From positions 331,623,694-331,687,693 of the forward strand of contig JAVHZZ010000003.1 of NCBI GenBank assembly GCA_036250195.1: a stretch of DNA of 64,000 bases, read 5' to 3'. Origin of the DNA: Mixophyes australis (Eukaryota > Chordata > Amphibia > Anura > Limnodynastidae). The notes beneath the pieces are model-generated. The model had not been told where the DNA came from. It made no database searches and saw only the letters and a list, made by a program, of their open reading frames with translations. The translations under genes were made by a program, and so were the position numbers. Of this stretch, positions 10,456 to 22,400 are shown one piece after another; position 1 is the first letter of the stretch; each line of letters opens with the position of its first letter.

Positions 10456-11691
10456 TCCTATTATTGTTAGCCAGTGCCCCAGCCTAAACATAGTGAGATA
10501 AAATATTGTGTTTATTAACAGTTTCAAGGTAACTAGCACGCTATTAATAATTTCTACATTCAGTCATTATCAGGAGAGTAAACAATTTCCGATGTACTAC
10601 TGGAGTTTAATTACCCACTAAAGCACTATATGCATACATCTGTCAGATAATGACTTCCTGTCTAATAGACAAGACAGGCCATATACTTTACTGCCAGTAG
10701 AAAAATGATAGACATATTATATCAACCAGAATTTTTAAAAAAAATGATTGCGATTGCTGCACAATTCCACTTCAGTCTGAAGGTCGCAATTTTTCAATCT
10801 CATGTTGTCCTGTGCTTTAGAAGATGAGACACAGGCGGCTTTTAAATTAAAACTTGGTATGCAGAGGTATACCGTCATTTTTCCTAGTGTCCTTTGATAC
10901 CATAAAGATTAATATGTTTCCATGGAGATTATTTGGCAAAGTCATGTTCTGCGATGTCAAGAAAAAAAAAATTAAATCTGAAAATGACGCTCCTGAAGCA
11001 TACCGTGCTTTGAAACACTGCTATTTTTAATAAGTAGGAATTCATTGCAAATATCAGTTATTTGTCACACACAGATGGGACTTTTCTTTATTTGTTATTC
11101 TTCAGCAATTGATATTTTTCTTTCAGCTTACAACTGTATTAAAAATATTTTTTATTTTCAAATGATACATAGTGCATGCATGCTGCAAAATGTAAGGGAT
11201 TTAATTTACTTATTGACCGAATGGTCCGACTTTTGGGGTACCAAATCGAACAGAGTTATGTCTCGGTTTCAAGCACCAAATTTGGGCCTGAAAACTAGGC
11301 AAAACATCTCAACATCTCAACAACATTTCTGGTAAAATGCTGGATCTCGCGAGTTTTGGATCAATATCGCCTATATATAGCCCTCCCTCCTGTTCTCCGC
11401 TGCCATTTTAGAAGTGATAGCATGTTGGTAGGACGTTGTTGGTAGGATGTGTTGGTAGGACCTTTTCTGCAATTCTGTGCTCATAAAGTGGCTTGTAGAG
11501 GGTTGGACAGGGTGAAACAGGCAATGTATTTTGAAATAGCTGTAATTTTATTGCACAAATTTTAAGTTTATTTACACATCAGTCTGGTGGAAGTGTGTGC
11601 TGATAAATTGGGTGTAAGAGTGAAGAGAACATAATCAGTAGCTCTGGAAGTAAACTAATTAAAAAATGCCGTCAGCAGAAGACAGAGAGAG

Positions 11692-11716
11692 TCTCTCTCT
11701 CTCTCTCTCTCTCTCT
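11692..11716. repeat. (TC)n microsatellite with pyrimidine-rich flank
   Basis: About 12 TC repeats, followed to 11810 by degenerate CT-rich sequence. Confidence 0.95.
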
Positions 11717-11806
11717 TCCTCACACGCCCCCCTTCTCTCTCGCACCCTCCCTCTCTCGCGTGCGCACCCCCTTTCTCTTACCGCCCTCTCGCCCTCCATT
11801 TCTCCT

Positions 11807-11945
11807 TTTAAAATCTGAAGTGTTTCAATCTGAAATGATTTTTGTGAGGGGCAGTATCGGTGACATCTGAACTATTTAGTGGACAAAAAACAGGGTGGTG
11901 TTTTACTGTGAGCAGCATACCCTCACCCTTCCCAAACAAATGTTT
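11807..11945. repeat. Third copy of the 10.2-kb repeat
   Basis: Matches the units at 10236 and 10368 (ccttttaaaatctgaagtg, then tatttagtggacaaaaa and ctgtgagcagcataccc). Intact length is about 140 bp. Confidence 0.6.
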
Positions 11946-11984
11946 TGCTTTTAAGATTCCAGTATCGTTTTATTGCTGTGTTTG

Positions 11985-12053
11985 TTTCAAATTGTAAAGT
12001 GCTACAGAATATGCAGGTGCTATATAAATGATGATGATGATGATGATGATGAA
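11985..12053 (+). mobile_element. L2/SINE-type 3' tail with (GAT)n
   Basis: The sequence aaagtgctacagaatatg, then ggtgctatataaatgatgatg is the common 3' end shared by L2 LINEs and the SINEs they mobilise, ending in (GAT)n at 12028-12053. The body upstream is too short to say which of the two it was. Confidence 0.6.
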
Positions 12054-12467
12054 GGGAGGAGGTACATATCTCTACTTATTGTGGCATCACAAAGGCTACA
12101 TATGTCTTGACAAATGTTGTCTGGGTTGGGATAAAAATATGCAAGAGGTACATTTTTGGCATTTTACCCAGACATGATAATGTACTTAGCATGGGCATGA
12201 GTACCTGACTTATTTTGACACATACATTATTCTCCTCATTATCTTGTTCAAGTACAACGCATTGTAAAATTTTCAGAACCACAATTTTCCCCCTTAATCC
12301 TGTTGCACATTAGCAAGTTCCAAAGTAGCAATTTTTGTTTAAATCATCATCATTACTACTTATCCTCACATTTCTAAAGAAGTGAGGTCATAACTGTCAA
12401 ACATATATATCACACCCCAAAGGTATGAAGTCAACAGCTAGACGTTCATTTGATCGTCATTCATTGG

Positions 12468-12576
12468 GTCGACAATTCAAATGTCTACAGTATAATTAGG
12501 TCGCCAATTCAAGTGTAGACAGTATTATATGGTTACTTGTCAACGTAATAATATTGTCTACATTTCAATTGTCAAC
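12468..12576. mobile_element. Short inverted-repeat MITE
   Basis: The ends gtcgacaattcaaatg (12468-12483) and catttcaattgtcaac (12561-12576) are inverted repeats with two mismatches. The interior repeats similar motifs (gtcgccaattcaagtg at about 12509). No clear target duplication; superfamily unknown. Confidence 0.5.
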
Positions 12577-13675
12577 ATATTTATACCATTTATGTAATTA
12601 TTGACGACTTTCCAACCCTGTCTATAATATGGTATTGGCCATATAAATGTGGATCATGTAACTTTCAAATATATGTATAACACCCAGCAAGAGGTAGTAA
12701 CCAGGTTGAAATCTTAACTTTATATGCTTCAGTGATTTTCTCGATCCATTACAGTAGTGGGGTGGGCCTGCCTTCTTTTCTAAAATAACCATCCTATTAG
12801 CCAGTGCTCTGTCTTTTTCTTTATTAAACTGTTATCCTGTCTGCCAGTGCTGTGCCACAATGTTTTATAGTGATTGTGTCTTTTATTAAACTACTCTGTC
12901 ACCAATTTTAGCCAGCCAGTTCGCTGTAGTCTTTGGCCAAAATTGGTGAAAATTTTAACTGTTGAAGAGATAATTAGAAAATATCCAGTAAATGACTGTA
13001 AATGAATGTTAACGCTATAAATACTAATGTGGGAACAAAAACAGCTCAACCTCACCTGATATTACCTGTTTTTCACAATTTTTCATGAAATCCAGATGCA
13101 AAACCAAAACCAAAACACATGAGGATTTTTGGCAAACATTGTTGTAGTCAAATTGTTTGTTATAGAAGTATTAACATATAGGATTATTATTATTGCTTTT
13201 GTTAGTCTGAATTAAGGCCCAACGGTGTTGCCCATAGTGACAGGCAAGTTAAATGCACTGTAAGGTACCATGACTGACACTTCTATTAGCTCAGACCTAT
13301 GAATATTGTATTTATGTTTTACTTATTGCTAATCATTCTTTGTCAAGAAATATTTTAGTGACGTATTGTTCCTGTATAATAAATCTGACATCACTTCACA
13401 CATTTGGTGTCCTACTTGTATCGGTGACTTGGGGTTCTCTGTCCCACTGCAATGCCGTGACCAAGAGAAGAGCATCCGGAAACCAGGTACGATCTGCACT
13501 ACACTCAAATAACACCAACCTATAGGAGTGTTACATACAGTATATAGTTGGGTAAACGAGGCATAAGTTTCCTCATTACCCATCAACAACTACATTTATG
13601 GTTTTAAAAAATACTTATAGTATAACTACCTCCATTTTATTAAGTTTTACATGCTGGGATGTAAGCACCTATTTA

Positions 13676-13806
13676 GGGGTAGATTTATCAAACCTTCTAA
13701 AAAGGAAAATAGAAAGTACATTCTAGAAAATGATAGCTAGAATCTGATTGGTTATTATGGTCAATGCCTCCACGTTTCCTTTTTATAAGGTTTGATAAAT
13801 CTTCCC
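13676..13806. mobile_element. MITE with ggggtagatttatcaaacc-type ends
   Basis: Terminal inverted repeats of about 20 bp: ggggtagatttatcaaacct at the left and aggtttgataaatcttccc at the right. Length is 131 bp and there is no coding sequence. The same style of end (gg(a/g)ggta..ttta..) is found at 33846 and 41780, so several MITE families of this style are present. Confidence 0.7.
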
Positions 13807-14001
13807 ATACATTGTATGTATAAACTACTTCTGAAGTGGGCAGGGCTAGAGACAACCTGTAGGTAAGAAGAGCATTAAAAGCTTATCAGCCAATTGCAAA
13901 ACATTTGAAATAAAAGCCAGCAGATGGAGTATGTTAGAGATGCTTGTTTCAAACATGTCCCTTGATTAGACAATTTATAGTCCAATTAAGTAAGGAGACT
14001 G

Positions 14002-14590
14002 TTACCATATATAGTACTTGAAACAAAAAGATAAAAAAGAAACACAGCAATCTATGTAAAACACTACAGTACAATAAACAGTCCACCCATCATGTTGTCT
14101 GGCTATTTGTGGTGACCTGATGATTTTTTGATAGTCTGGCAATCTAGCACTATCAGACAAAACTTGATGCAAAGAGTCAATATTTGCAGTGTTGACCCTT
14201 CTTTTTGAAGACCTCTGCAATTCGCCCCGGCATGCTGTCAATCAACTTCTGGGCCACATATTGACTGATGGCCGCCCGTGCCTAATCAATGCTTGGAGTT
14301 TGTCAGAATTTTGGGGTTTTTGTTTGTCCAACCGCCTCTTGAGGATTGACTACAAGTTCTCAATTTGTTAAGGTTTGGGGAGTTTCCTGGCCATGGACCC
14401 AAAATTTTGCTGTTTTGATCCCTGTGCCATTTAGTTATCACTTTTGCCTTATGGCAAGGTGCTCTATCATGCTGGAAAAGGCATTGTTCATCACCAACTG
14501 TTCTTGGATGGTTTGGAGAAGTTGCTTTTGGAAGAAGTTTTGGTACCATTGTTTATTCATGGCTTAGTTCTGAGGCAAAATTGTGAATAA
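14002..14590 (-). pseudogene. Tc1/mariner transposase C-terminal half
   Basis: The minus strand encodes CLFQHDRAPCHKAKVITKW (second catalytic Asp region), then ILGPWPGNSPNLN and, after frameshifts, the C-terminal AAISQYVAQKLIDSMPGR-like region ending near 14170. This is a different Tc1 family from the one at 4.06 kb. The N-terminal DNA-binding part is absent. Stops and frameshifts make it dead. Confidence 0.85.
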
Positions 14591-15754
14591 AGCTTGTAAC
14601 AATTTGCCTAGCAACCAGCTGAATCAGTGAACAGTAGGAATGATCCTATATATAACAGTAAACGCACAGATGATGGATCAAACAAACATGAGAGTTCCTA
14701 TTTCTTTACACCTTATCCTTGGTGTAATGACACCCCTTGGCACTACCATGTAATATCCCACTACCTTCACAATTGTTTAACTGTTTTATATTTGTGGCAA
14801 AAACGATTACGTGGGAGGTAAGGCAGAACGTTGATCTAAAGGGCAGCCATCTCTAACAGCTGTCCACATGACAATTGGGCCATTCCTCATCTTAGGTTAA
14901 TGGTGGCTATTTTTTGGTGTGCTACTCAATGCTGATAATTGAGACAATATTGTCTGGATTTAATTTAATTGTTTTATACCTGTAATTTCTATGTATAAAT
15001 TCAATAAAATGTACTATATATTCTGTTCATATCTGCTGTATATGCAAGAGTTCTTAATTATCACCTTCTTGAAAAAAAAAATCCTGCAAAAAAAAAATAC
15101 TTACCTTGCGGTCACGTCAGCTGGCGCTCCGGCTCCCTCCCTGGTCTCCTCCTCCGTGTGGCGCTCGCAGTGAATGTCGGGGGTGACATCATCACACCCG
15201 ACATCCATTGTGTAGCGCAGCACAGAGGAGTCACCCGCGCAAACTATCAGCAGCAGTGAAAGATTATCCAGTATCTTATTGTTGTTACTCTGAATTTGGA
15301 CTTTCTGCACCATGCAATTATGAACTAGCTGTGTTCTCTGTATGTATCTAATATAAGTATTAAGAGATAATTGTATTTTTAATATTTTAAACCATTTTAA
15401 ATGTGCAGTGCTGAGTACAGTGAAAATATCACCCACTGTTACCCTCATCGGAGGCTGCTCCATGAGCCATTTTTCCCGCCACCCTATCTTTAAATCTCTG
15501 TAGATTTCTATTAGTCCTCCTGATGCTACCTATATCGGTGACCATTTCAAACTGGTCAATAAAAAAAATGATTCATGGGTGCAGAAAGAGAGGAAAAAAA
15601 AGTTTTTGGCATTTAATTCCCCGAACCCCACTAAGGGGCAGATGCAGGTAAGTTAAATTGTAGCTGGTAATGGGACTACTGCTTTAATCATGATTCTGCA
15701 ACAGGTTTCCTAACTCTTACTAACTTCATTTCCAAGTAAGTTTAATATGTTAAC
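14591..15754. other. Unassigned spacer
   Basis: No supported gene. A GC-rich patch at 15110-15240 (ctccggctccctccctgg) stands out but has no gene context. Confidence 0.4.
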
Positions 15755-15878
15755 TATGTTTTCTATGGTTTTTTCGATGATCAGCTATCGTTAGTGTTAG
15801 TGTATTTTATGTGCGGCCCAAACCAACTCGTCGTCTTCCAATGTGGCCCAGGGAAGCTAAAAGGTTGGACACCCCTGG
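15755..15878 (-). mobile_element. hAT terminus fragment (Charlie-like)
   Basis: Read on the minus strand this begins caggggtgtccaacctttt, then agcttccctgggccacattgg and acactaacactaacgatag. That is the terminal block of a hAT/Charlie-like repeat whose near-identical form I recall from mammalian genomes. Only one end is present, so it is a fragment. The exact family name is not claimed. Confidence 0.55.
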
Positions 15879-17382
15879 TATAGAGCATATAGTTAAGACT
15901 CACTGGAAGTCATTGAAGGTTCATTTCACATTGGATCTAATCTTGATCAAAACACAAATATTACTATGCAAAAAGCATCAATATGCACCTGTGTTTCAGA
16001 GAGTTAGAGCTGATAAAAAGTCTATGTAAATGTATGTATAGATTGTTTTTTTTATTATAGAACATCAATATACGTGTTTTGCAAGATTTGTTGTTTAAAG
16101 TGGCAGTTTGAAAAGCACCCTACACATGGTGCCCCTAAAAGCTAGGACTGTGTGAATCTGCAGAGGGGAGGGGTGACTGGTCAGATCAATCACATCCACC
16201 TCTGCAGCTCTTTTAAAGTGATAAACATAATTAACTCCCAAAGCTATATCAGAGAGCAGCTTTAATTGGAAAATTATGTTTTACTTCCTAGAACCTCGGG
16301 AATCATTGAGGAGGTTGGCTCAGAACCCATTGAAGGAGAGAATGCCATCCTCATCAAGGAAACTGAACAGCAGCAACTGGAAATGTCCAATATTATAGTC
16401 TGGTTTTCCACATCCAAAAGAGCAGCAGTTTAGAGAAGGAAAACACCAAATAAATTCACATGGAAAATAATAAATATGCATAGCTAATCACAACCCATTT
16501 GACATTATAAATTCCATTGACAATTTAAGCCTGAGAATAATAATGTTGCCTATTTCTGAAAAAGCACAATTAACCACCTTAGAAAAAGGTCACCTGAAAT
16601 GCTATTTGGTGTGAAGTTCTTCAGGCTATAAACCAGAGGTTGAACTCACAATAACTGCAACTAACACCATCACCTACAAACTACCAAACAAACCACCAAT
16701 GTGCCCACTACAAAAAATATACACTCCACAATACAAATATGCCCCTTTCCACAAACAAAACATTAGTCAGAAGCCATTTTCCTAAGTACCAATAATACTT
16801 CATTTTTTTAATTACAATTTCAGCTTAAAAAATTTTGTTTAGAAAATTTGGTTTACTTTTATAAGAAAAAAATAGAGATTAATACATTTTTGCAACATTT
16901 TCAAGTTCCATGTCTAAGTAACATTACAAAAAACAATAAGTAACCATATAGTTATATTTGATGAGTACACTATATTATATTGGGTTGTTGTGTAAACTTG
17001 TTTATTTTGCGTGCATGTCATTGAGAAAATGTTTTTCCTTCATCCACAAGTGGCTTTGGAATATTGAACTTTCCTTCCATCATTTTGTAACCCATTGATG
17101 AGGTTTTAAAGATTTTAGTATAGCCTGAGCTGCCATAGGCTCTTACATAAGTGACAAGTCAAAGAGCTATAAACAATTGATCACCATTGTTTATTTATGA
17201 AGCCATACAGACTCTGTAGCGCCGGACAATCATCTTTCAGATATGACAAACATGAGTCCAATAAATATAATGGAAGATACAGATAATAATAGTGATATGG
17301 AGACGATTAAGCATAATAGCTTCTCCATGCATGGTTATGAGCTAGCATTAGCAGTGTGAGGTGAAAGGATTCAGCTTAAGAC
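15879..17382. other. Unassigned AT-rich spacer
   Basis: No coding or repeat feature recognised. The last eight bases (17375-17382, cttaagac) are the left duplication of element B. Confidence 0.4.
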
Positions 17383-17620
17383 TAAAGATGTTCACTGACC
17401 CCCGTGTTCTGGTTGTGGTTTTGGCAAAACCGCCCTTGTGTGTTTTGGTTTTGGATCTGTATTCTTTAGAAAAACAGCTAAAATCACATAAATTTGCACG
17501 TTTTAGTTCCGACATTATTATTAACCTTAATAACACTAATTTCAAGTCATTTGCAGTCAATTATGACCACCTCACAGGTCACAATATTATTTTCATACAC
17601 TTTCAAACAAAGACTGCAAC

Positions 17621-18590
17621 AGTTCTTGCCAGTGATAAGAAGGCCATTGACATGCCTAGGCATAAGACCAAAAAAATCCACCTCTTATGTGTGGAATTAT
17701 TTTTACCCAAATTCTGACAACAGTTGTCTAGCTATTTGTAGCATTGTAAAGCCACAGTCAGTAGCGGTAGGGACCTTAACCATCTAGGATCCTCATTCGT
17801 GTTATGCCATTTGAAGCGAGTTCATGGAAAGCTCTTGGGAAAATCAGAAAATTCTACTAAAAAAATAACAACAAGCAGTCCAGCATCAGCTACCACCCTT
17901 CTCTCATCTAGATTCCGGCACCTACAATCTACACCCCCACACCTTCATCATCAATATCCTCACAAGTGATCGGAGATAGTCCTGCATCCAAGTGGCTAAT
18001 GCGAGATGACATCTCCCCTATCCAGGACTCCTCAGAAGAATCCTTGAGCGTTAGGCCCACTGCTGCTGTTCCTGCTGCTGGGGGTGGAGCTTCAACCCAG
18101 AAGCAGACCAAGAAGAAGACTACTAGTAGTTTACAACAATTGACTGTTAAACAATCCTTTGCAAGAGGAAGCAAGTATAAAAGCTGTCACCCAGTCGCAA
18201 AGCGGATCACAGACGCCATGGCGACTATGCTAGTATTAGATCTGCTTCCAATATCCACTATAAATGCAGCTGGTTTTAGACAATTACTTGAGGTCTTATG
18301 TCCCCGTTACCAAATTCCATCACAACATCATTTTACTAGAAACACAATTCCTCACCTCTACCAGAAGGTTTGTAAATATGTAATTATTGGGCTACAAAAT
18401 GCCATTCTACCCACTGTATACTTAACCACAGATATGTGTACAAGCGGAAATTGGCAAACTAAAGATTATATGAATGTGACAGCCCACTGGGTTGGTGATT
18501 CGTCTTCACCAGCAGGAACAGCAGCAGCATGTACCCGAGTACGTTTCATTTCTCAGAGGCAGGCTACTCTGTGTATCATCTGCTTCACTA
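17621..18590 (+). pseudogene. hAT transposase: BED finger and core N-terminal part
   Basis: A BED-type zinc finger can be followed across frames at 17660-17840 (VWNYFYPNSDN, CSI, later CHLKRVH). Then come LQQLTVKQSFARGSKY, HPVAKRITDAMATML and LEVLCPRYQIPSQHHFTRN. TTDMCTSGNWQTKDYMNVTA at about 18428-18487 carries the first catalytic Asp region of hAT transposases. Several in-frame stops lie at 17930-18010 and the BED part is frameshifted. The frame is lost at the L2 insertion. Confidence 0.85.
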
Positions 18591-18596
18591 AGAGAC

Positions 18597-19040
18597 ATAT
18601 TATTATTATTATTATCGTAGATTTGTAAGGCACCACAGTCTCCACATCGCTGTACAGTAGGGAAGACAAGGACATACATAAAACAAGACATACGTAAAAC
18701 AAGAACAGACAAGGCAGACAAAATGAATGGAGACATGAAAACAAAGGGTAAGGAGGACCCTGCTCATTAGAGAGATTACATTCTAAAGGGAAGAGGGCAC
18801 AGCTGAAACAAGAAGAGCGAGTGTGGCTCAGAGTGGAGCTTGGGATAGTTGTGAGGGGGCATTCGTGTGAATAGTGTTATCAAGGATAAGTTCACCTCTA
18901 ACAAAGTGATGGGTTTTCAAAGAGCATCTAAGGATTTGAAGGCTGTGGGGAAAGTGTGATTGAGCGTGGTAGGAGAAGTCTTGAAGGCGGGAGTAAGAGG
19001 TGGTTATCAGAGAAGAGACATGGGGCAGGTCAGAGGTAAT
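18597..19040 (-). mobile_element. L2-type LINE 3' end inserted in hAT B
   Basis: Minus-strand L2 3' end: on the plus strand it starts with (TTA)n, then ggcaccacagtctccacatcg, the complement of the ...cagcgctgcgga...ggcgcc... tail. It continues through gctcattagagagattacat and ends in the caaagtgatgggttttc / gtcttgaaggcgggag block that corresponds to the end of L2 ORF2. It is 5'-truncated at about 440 bp and aligns well with the longer copy at 37968-38695. Confidence 0.7.
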
Positions 19041-19089
19041 ACCGCTGACAACCTGTTTGGAAAACTAAGGGATGTCATTGCAATATGGC

Positions 19090-19930
19090 TTACCCTGTTT
19101 GAACTCCACTGAGGAAATTTGATTTGACACCAATATTGTTAGAGCATTACAGTGGGGGGGGGGGGGGATTTTATCACATTTTGCTCACACAATCAACTTG
19201 GTGGTACAGAACTTTTTAAAAAATGACAATGACATGCAGGCGATGTTGTCTGTGTTCCGAAATATTTTGGGTAATTTTCAGGATTGTGCAACAGCATGTA
19301 GGAGAAATCAGCAGCTGCAAGGAGAATATAATCTAGGGGGAATGTACTTTAGTCTAGGGCAGTGGAGAATTCTTTCTGTGTTGTGCAAGGTGCTGAAACC
19401 ACTCGAAGTAGTCACCTGTGAAGAGAGTGCAGACACTGTTAGCTTGAGTCAAGTGATTCCCCTAATTAGACTTTTTGAAAAGCAGCAAGAGAAATTGAAG
19501 GAGGAAATGAAACAAAGCAATTCCGCTAATTATGTTGGACTCGTAGATTATTTACTTTATTCGCTTCACCAGGATCCAAGAGTTATCAACATCTTGAAAT
19601 CGGATCATTACATTTTGGTAACTGTGCTTGATCCTATGTTTAAAGTCTCCTCCTTCAGTTTCTCTGGAAATTGCTGCTAGGAAAAAACTTAGCTTTCCCA
19701 GGACACCTAGTGGTGATGCAGATGAGTCTGCACAACATTTTGACATTTGGTCTGGTCTAAAAGAATTGCCCAAAAATCGTGACAGCTCTTTCGTAAAATT
19801 AAATACAAATTTCCTGAGGAAGGCCATTACCGGCAATTACATCAAAGTACACAGACTTCTGTGATGGTGGATTTCAGTGGGAATGAATTAGTATTGCTGG
19901 AGGATGATGTACACTGATGAGGGTGAATAT
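19090..19930 (+). pseudogene. hAT transposase: middle and tail of element B
   Basis: The plus strand encodes LVVQNFLKNDNDMQAMLSVF at 19198, then VLCKVLKPLEVVTCE, SQVIPLIRLFEKQQEKLKEE and YILVTVLDPMFK up to 19640. After a frameshift and a deletion it gives ARKKLSFP and GLKELPKN, then the acidic tail. The dimerisation core (RPMYELAL...ERVFSTA) is deleted between about 19790 and 19820. The coding sequence cannot make an active transposase. Confidence 0.85.
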
Positions 19931-20210
19931 GATCACAGTGTACATTGCAGGTGCTGAGATCTAGTTGAGAGAAGGGAGCTAGCTGATGCTGTATGCTTGG
20001 TAATATTTTGGGTAGAATGGCATGTTGGCAATTTTATGTTTTTCTACAAACTTAAACTTTCACATTTATTAGAGATGCGTTTATTTAGTTAAAAAGGTAC
20101 AAGCTTTTTATTTACATTTTTGTTTCCCTGACTTAAAAACACTATGCATTTGAACATAGACTTTAGAACATGAGGTAGAGGGATTAGGATAATCATGACT
20201 GAGACTGGAG

Positions 20211-20700
20211 AGTGACAAGAACAATTTCACCCCTCCTGTTTCTGTATAAGCTATGGCACAGTAGAATGTCACTCGAGACTTTTAAGAACACTGACAGCCC
20301 TATCATTACAATTTCTGTTTCAGAACTGAACCCTGTCACCCATCTTGTTTCTGAGTGAGCTATGGTACAGTAAAATGTAACTGCAGATTTAGACTAAGAC
20401 TGCCAGCCCTAGTATTTGTATTTCAGAAATGACAATTAACAATGGAGAAATGGAGCTCTCCTCTTTGTGTGTTACCTATATAACACCATACAATTTGACT
20501 GCAAATTCAAAAGACCAAGCCTGCCAGCCCTAGCATTTGTATTTCAGAAAGGACAATTAGCAATGGAGCAATGGAGCTCTCCTTTTTATGTGTTACCTAT
20601 ATAACACTGCGCATTATGGGACTGCAGATTTACACCAAGCTTGCCAGCCCTAGTTTTTGTATTTTAGCACTGGCAATTAGCAATGGAGCTCTCCTGAATT
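20211..20700. repeat. Subterminal tandem repeats of hAT B
   Basis: A ~123-bp unit (tgccagccctag, atttgtatttcag, caatggagctctcct, gtgttacctatataacac) occurs about three times at 20398-20700. Shorter units related to the 8.1-kb array (tcctgtttctgtataagctatggcacag) lie at 20236-20360. The position mirrors that in element A. Confidence 0.7.
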
Positions 20701-20985
20701 TCACTTTAGACTTTGAAGAACCCGTGATGCTGCCCTAACTGCTCTACAAACTGCCAAGAACTGTGCTATCCCTTCTGTGTCCCTCTGTGAAATGGCACTG
20801 GATCGCCGTGGAGGGCGGTACTTATAGAATCCAAAAATCGCAAGATCCGACGATTTAACGATGATGTTTTGCCTCGTTTTCAATTCTGAGGGCGCACAAA
20901 AGTACTGAGCCACCTCGGCTCGGTACTCGGATATGCTAAGTTCGGGTGTGTTCGGTTCTCGGGGAACCGAGCCTGAGCATCTCTA

Positions 20986-22194
20986 CTTAAGTCAGCTTAA
21001 GTTTGTGTGCTTATACTACAAGGTAGTACAAGCAGACAAATATGGGACATGTGGACGAGAGGAGCCTGCCCCCAGAGCATACATGAAACAATAGAATTTT
21101 TTTTTCATTTTAGATGTAAAACTTAGAACCTTTTAGGGTACATCTTTTTCTAGATACATTTACCATCTGATGCACCAAACCACTGTGAAAGTGTGTCTGT
21201 AGGAATTGGCATTGCTTTGCTTTTAAAGTGTTTCCAGACGATTTGGCAAGTCTTATGGACAATTTCACAAATTGTGATAAGCAAAAAATGCCAATGGTTG
21301 GAGCTTTTTAAAGTAGGCAGATATCCTAATAATACAAATCTTCAAAGATATATAATTTGCAAAACTTCCTATGTCACATTCCATCCATCCTTGTTCATGA
21401 AAAGAAATACTGACTATTTCTCTTATGATGCCTTTCCATACTGGATACAACACAAGTGTACACAGGGCCTGATTAAGGGTTCCAGCTGTCCTACAGTAAT
21501 GCATATGTAGCCACCGCCATCCCCATTATTTATGCTTATATTCAGCTACAACTCTGTACCCATAGATAGATAAGATAGATAAGAGTGGTCAAAATGAAAA
21601 TTTAGAATTGTTTTACAATGAAGACAATAGAAGTGGCGGCATGGCATACCACCATATACCAGCTCCCTTCGTCCACTGTATATGTAGTATTATTATCTAA
21701 ATAAATAAACACAAATCCTTAACTGTTGCTGTTCAGAGAAGCCTTAACTGTTAACTGTTTAGCTACCAGAGCACAGAGTGTACGCAATTGGGTGATCAAT
21801 AAACTATGCAAAAGAAACCACTAGAAAGAACAGAGCTGTAAGAATACTCTAGATGATTCACCCTAGATTATTCATAATGTGTGTGTGTGTGTGCGTGTGT
21901 ATGTGTGTGTGAGACAGAGGGAGTTGTTTGCCACCGACTTCTAAAAGAGAAGATAGGTATTTAGCTGCCGATCTGCATTTGTACAGTAGTTTACCCAAGT
22001 TAAAAAGGTGGAGGACATGTGTATGACAAAATAATATTAAAGAGTCTTATGGAGATGTGCCCAGAGAAGGTGCCCGTGAAGAGAGCGAAGATGGAAGAGA
22101 CTGAAAACTACTCACCGGTCCTGCATTCCTGTGGCGAGTAATTTTCTTCTTATCCTGCAGGTCCAGGCAGCAGAGGGTAAGTGAGCCAACCAGG
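20986..22194. other. Unassigned spacer with repeat scraps
   Basis: Contains a possible lone hAT end at 21463 (cagggcctgattaagg), a gata-rich patch at 21561-21587, an LTR-like direct repeat at 21746-21793 and a (GT)n tract at 21881-21911. No gene is supported. Confidence 0.4.
21746..21793. repeat. Direct repeat, copy 1 (partner at 23545)
   Basis: About 48 bp (taactgtttagctaccagag, cacagagtgtacgcaattgg, gtgat) recur with no mismatch I can see at 23545-23592. In both cases an AATAAA-like signal lies 50-90 bp upstream, so these may be R/U5 fragments of one LTR family. Element limits were not found. Confidence 0.5.
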
Positions 22195-22400
22195 GCTCAC
22201 TTTCCCCTGCTGGCCAATCAGTGGCCGGAAAGGTGAGCCAATCCTGTCTTGCCTCAGGCCATATGAATATTTGGCCAATCAAGGCTCGCCACGACAAAGC
22301 CACGTGACACTGACACTCCCCTGGCCATAAAAGCCAGTGGGAGCCATGATCTTGGTTTCAGTTTGCCCAGCAGAGAGAAGAAGACATCATGGGACATCCA
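22195..22400 (+). promoter_or_regulatory. Promoter-like block: three CCAAT boxes and a TATA-like box
   Basis: CCAAT motifs occur at about 22203 (ggccaatcag), 22236 (agccaatcc) and 22273 (ggccaatcaagg), followed by ccataaaagcc at about 22324 and a GA-rich leader. The spacing is like a pol II promoter. There is no gene downstream: the first ATG at 22389 opens only ~25 codons. A retroelement U3 region is the likeliest source. Confidence 0.35.

Larger units (their letters stand above)
11216..13145 (+). mobile_element. Diverged hAT relative (element D), composite
   Basis: The left part (11216-11400) resembles the left end of element C/B (aggcaaaacatc, ggatctcgcgagttttgga). The right part (12915-13135) resembles their right end (ccaaaaccaaaacacatgagg). 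The very termini are eroded and no target duplication is visible. No transposase is recognisable between them; the interior holds a CT tract, the 10.2-kb repeat, an L2/SINE tail and a small MITE. This may be a chain of fragments rather than one element. Confidence 0.4.
17383..20985 (-). mobile_element. hAT element B, BED-finger type, with inverted coding interior
   Basis: The ends taaagatgttcactgacc and gagcatctcta are flanked by cttaagac (17375-17382) and cttaagtc (20986-20993), an 8-bp target duplication with one mismatch. By its ends the element lies on the minus strand, yet the transposase from about 17620 to 19930 reads on the plus strand. From about 19950 to 20985 N-terminal and left-end sequence is again minus-strand. 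An L2 LINE tail sits inside at 18597-19040. Confidence 0.85.
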
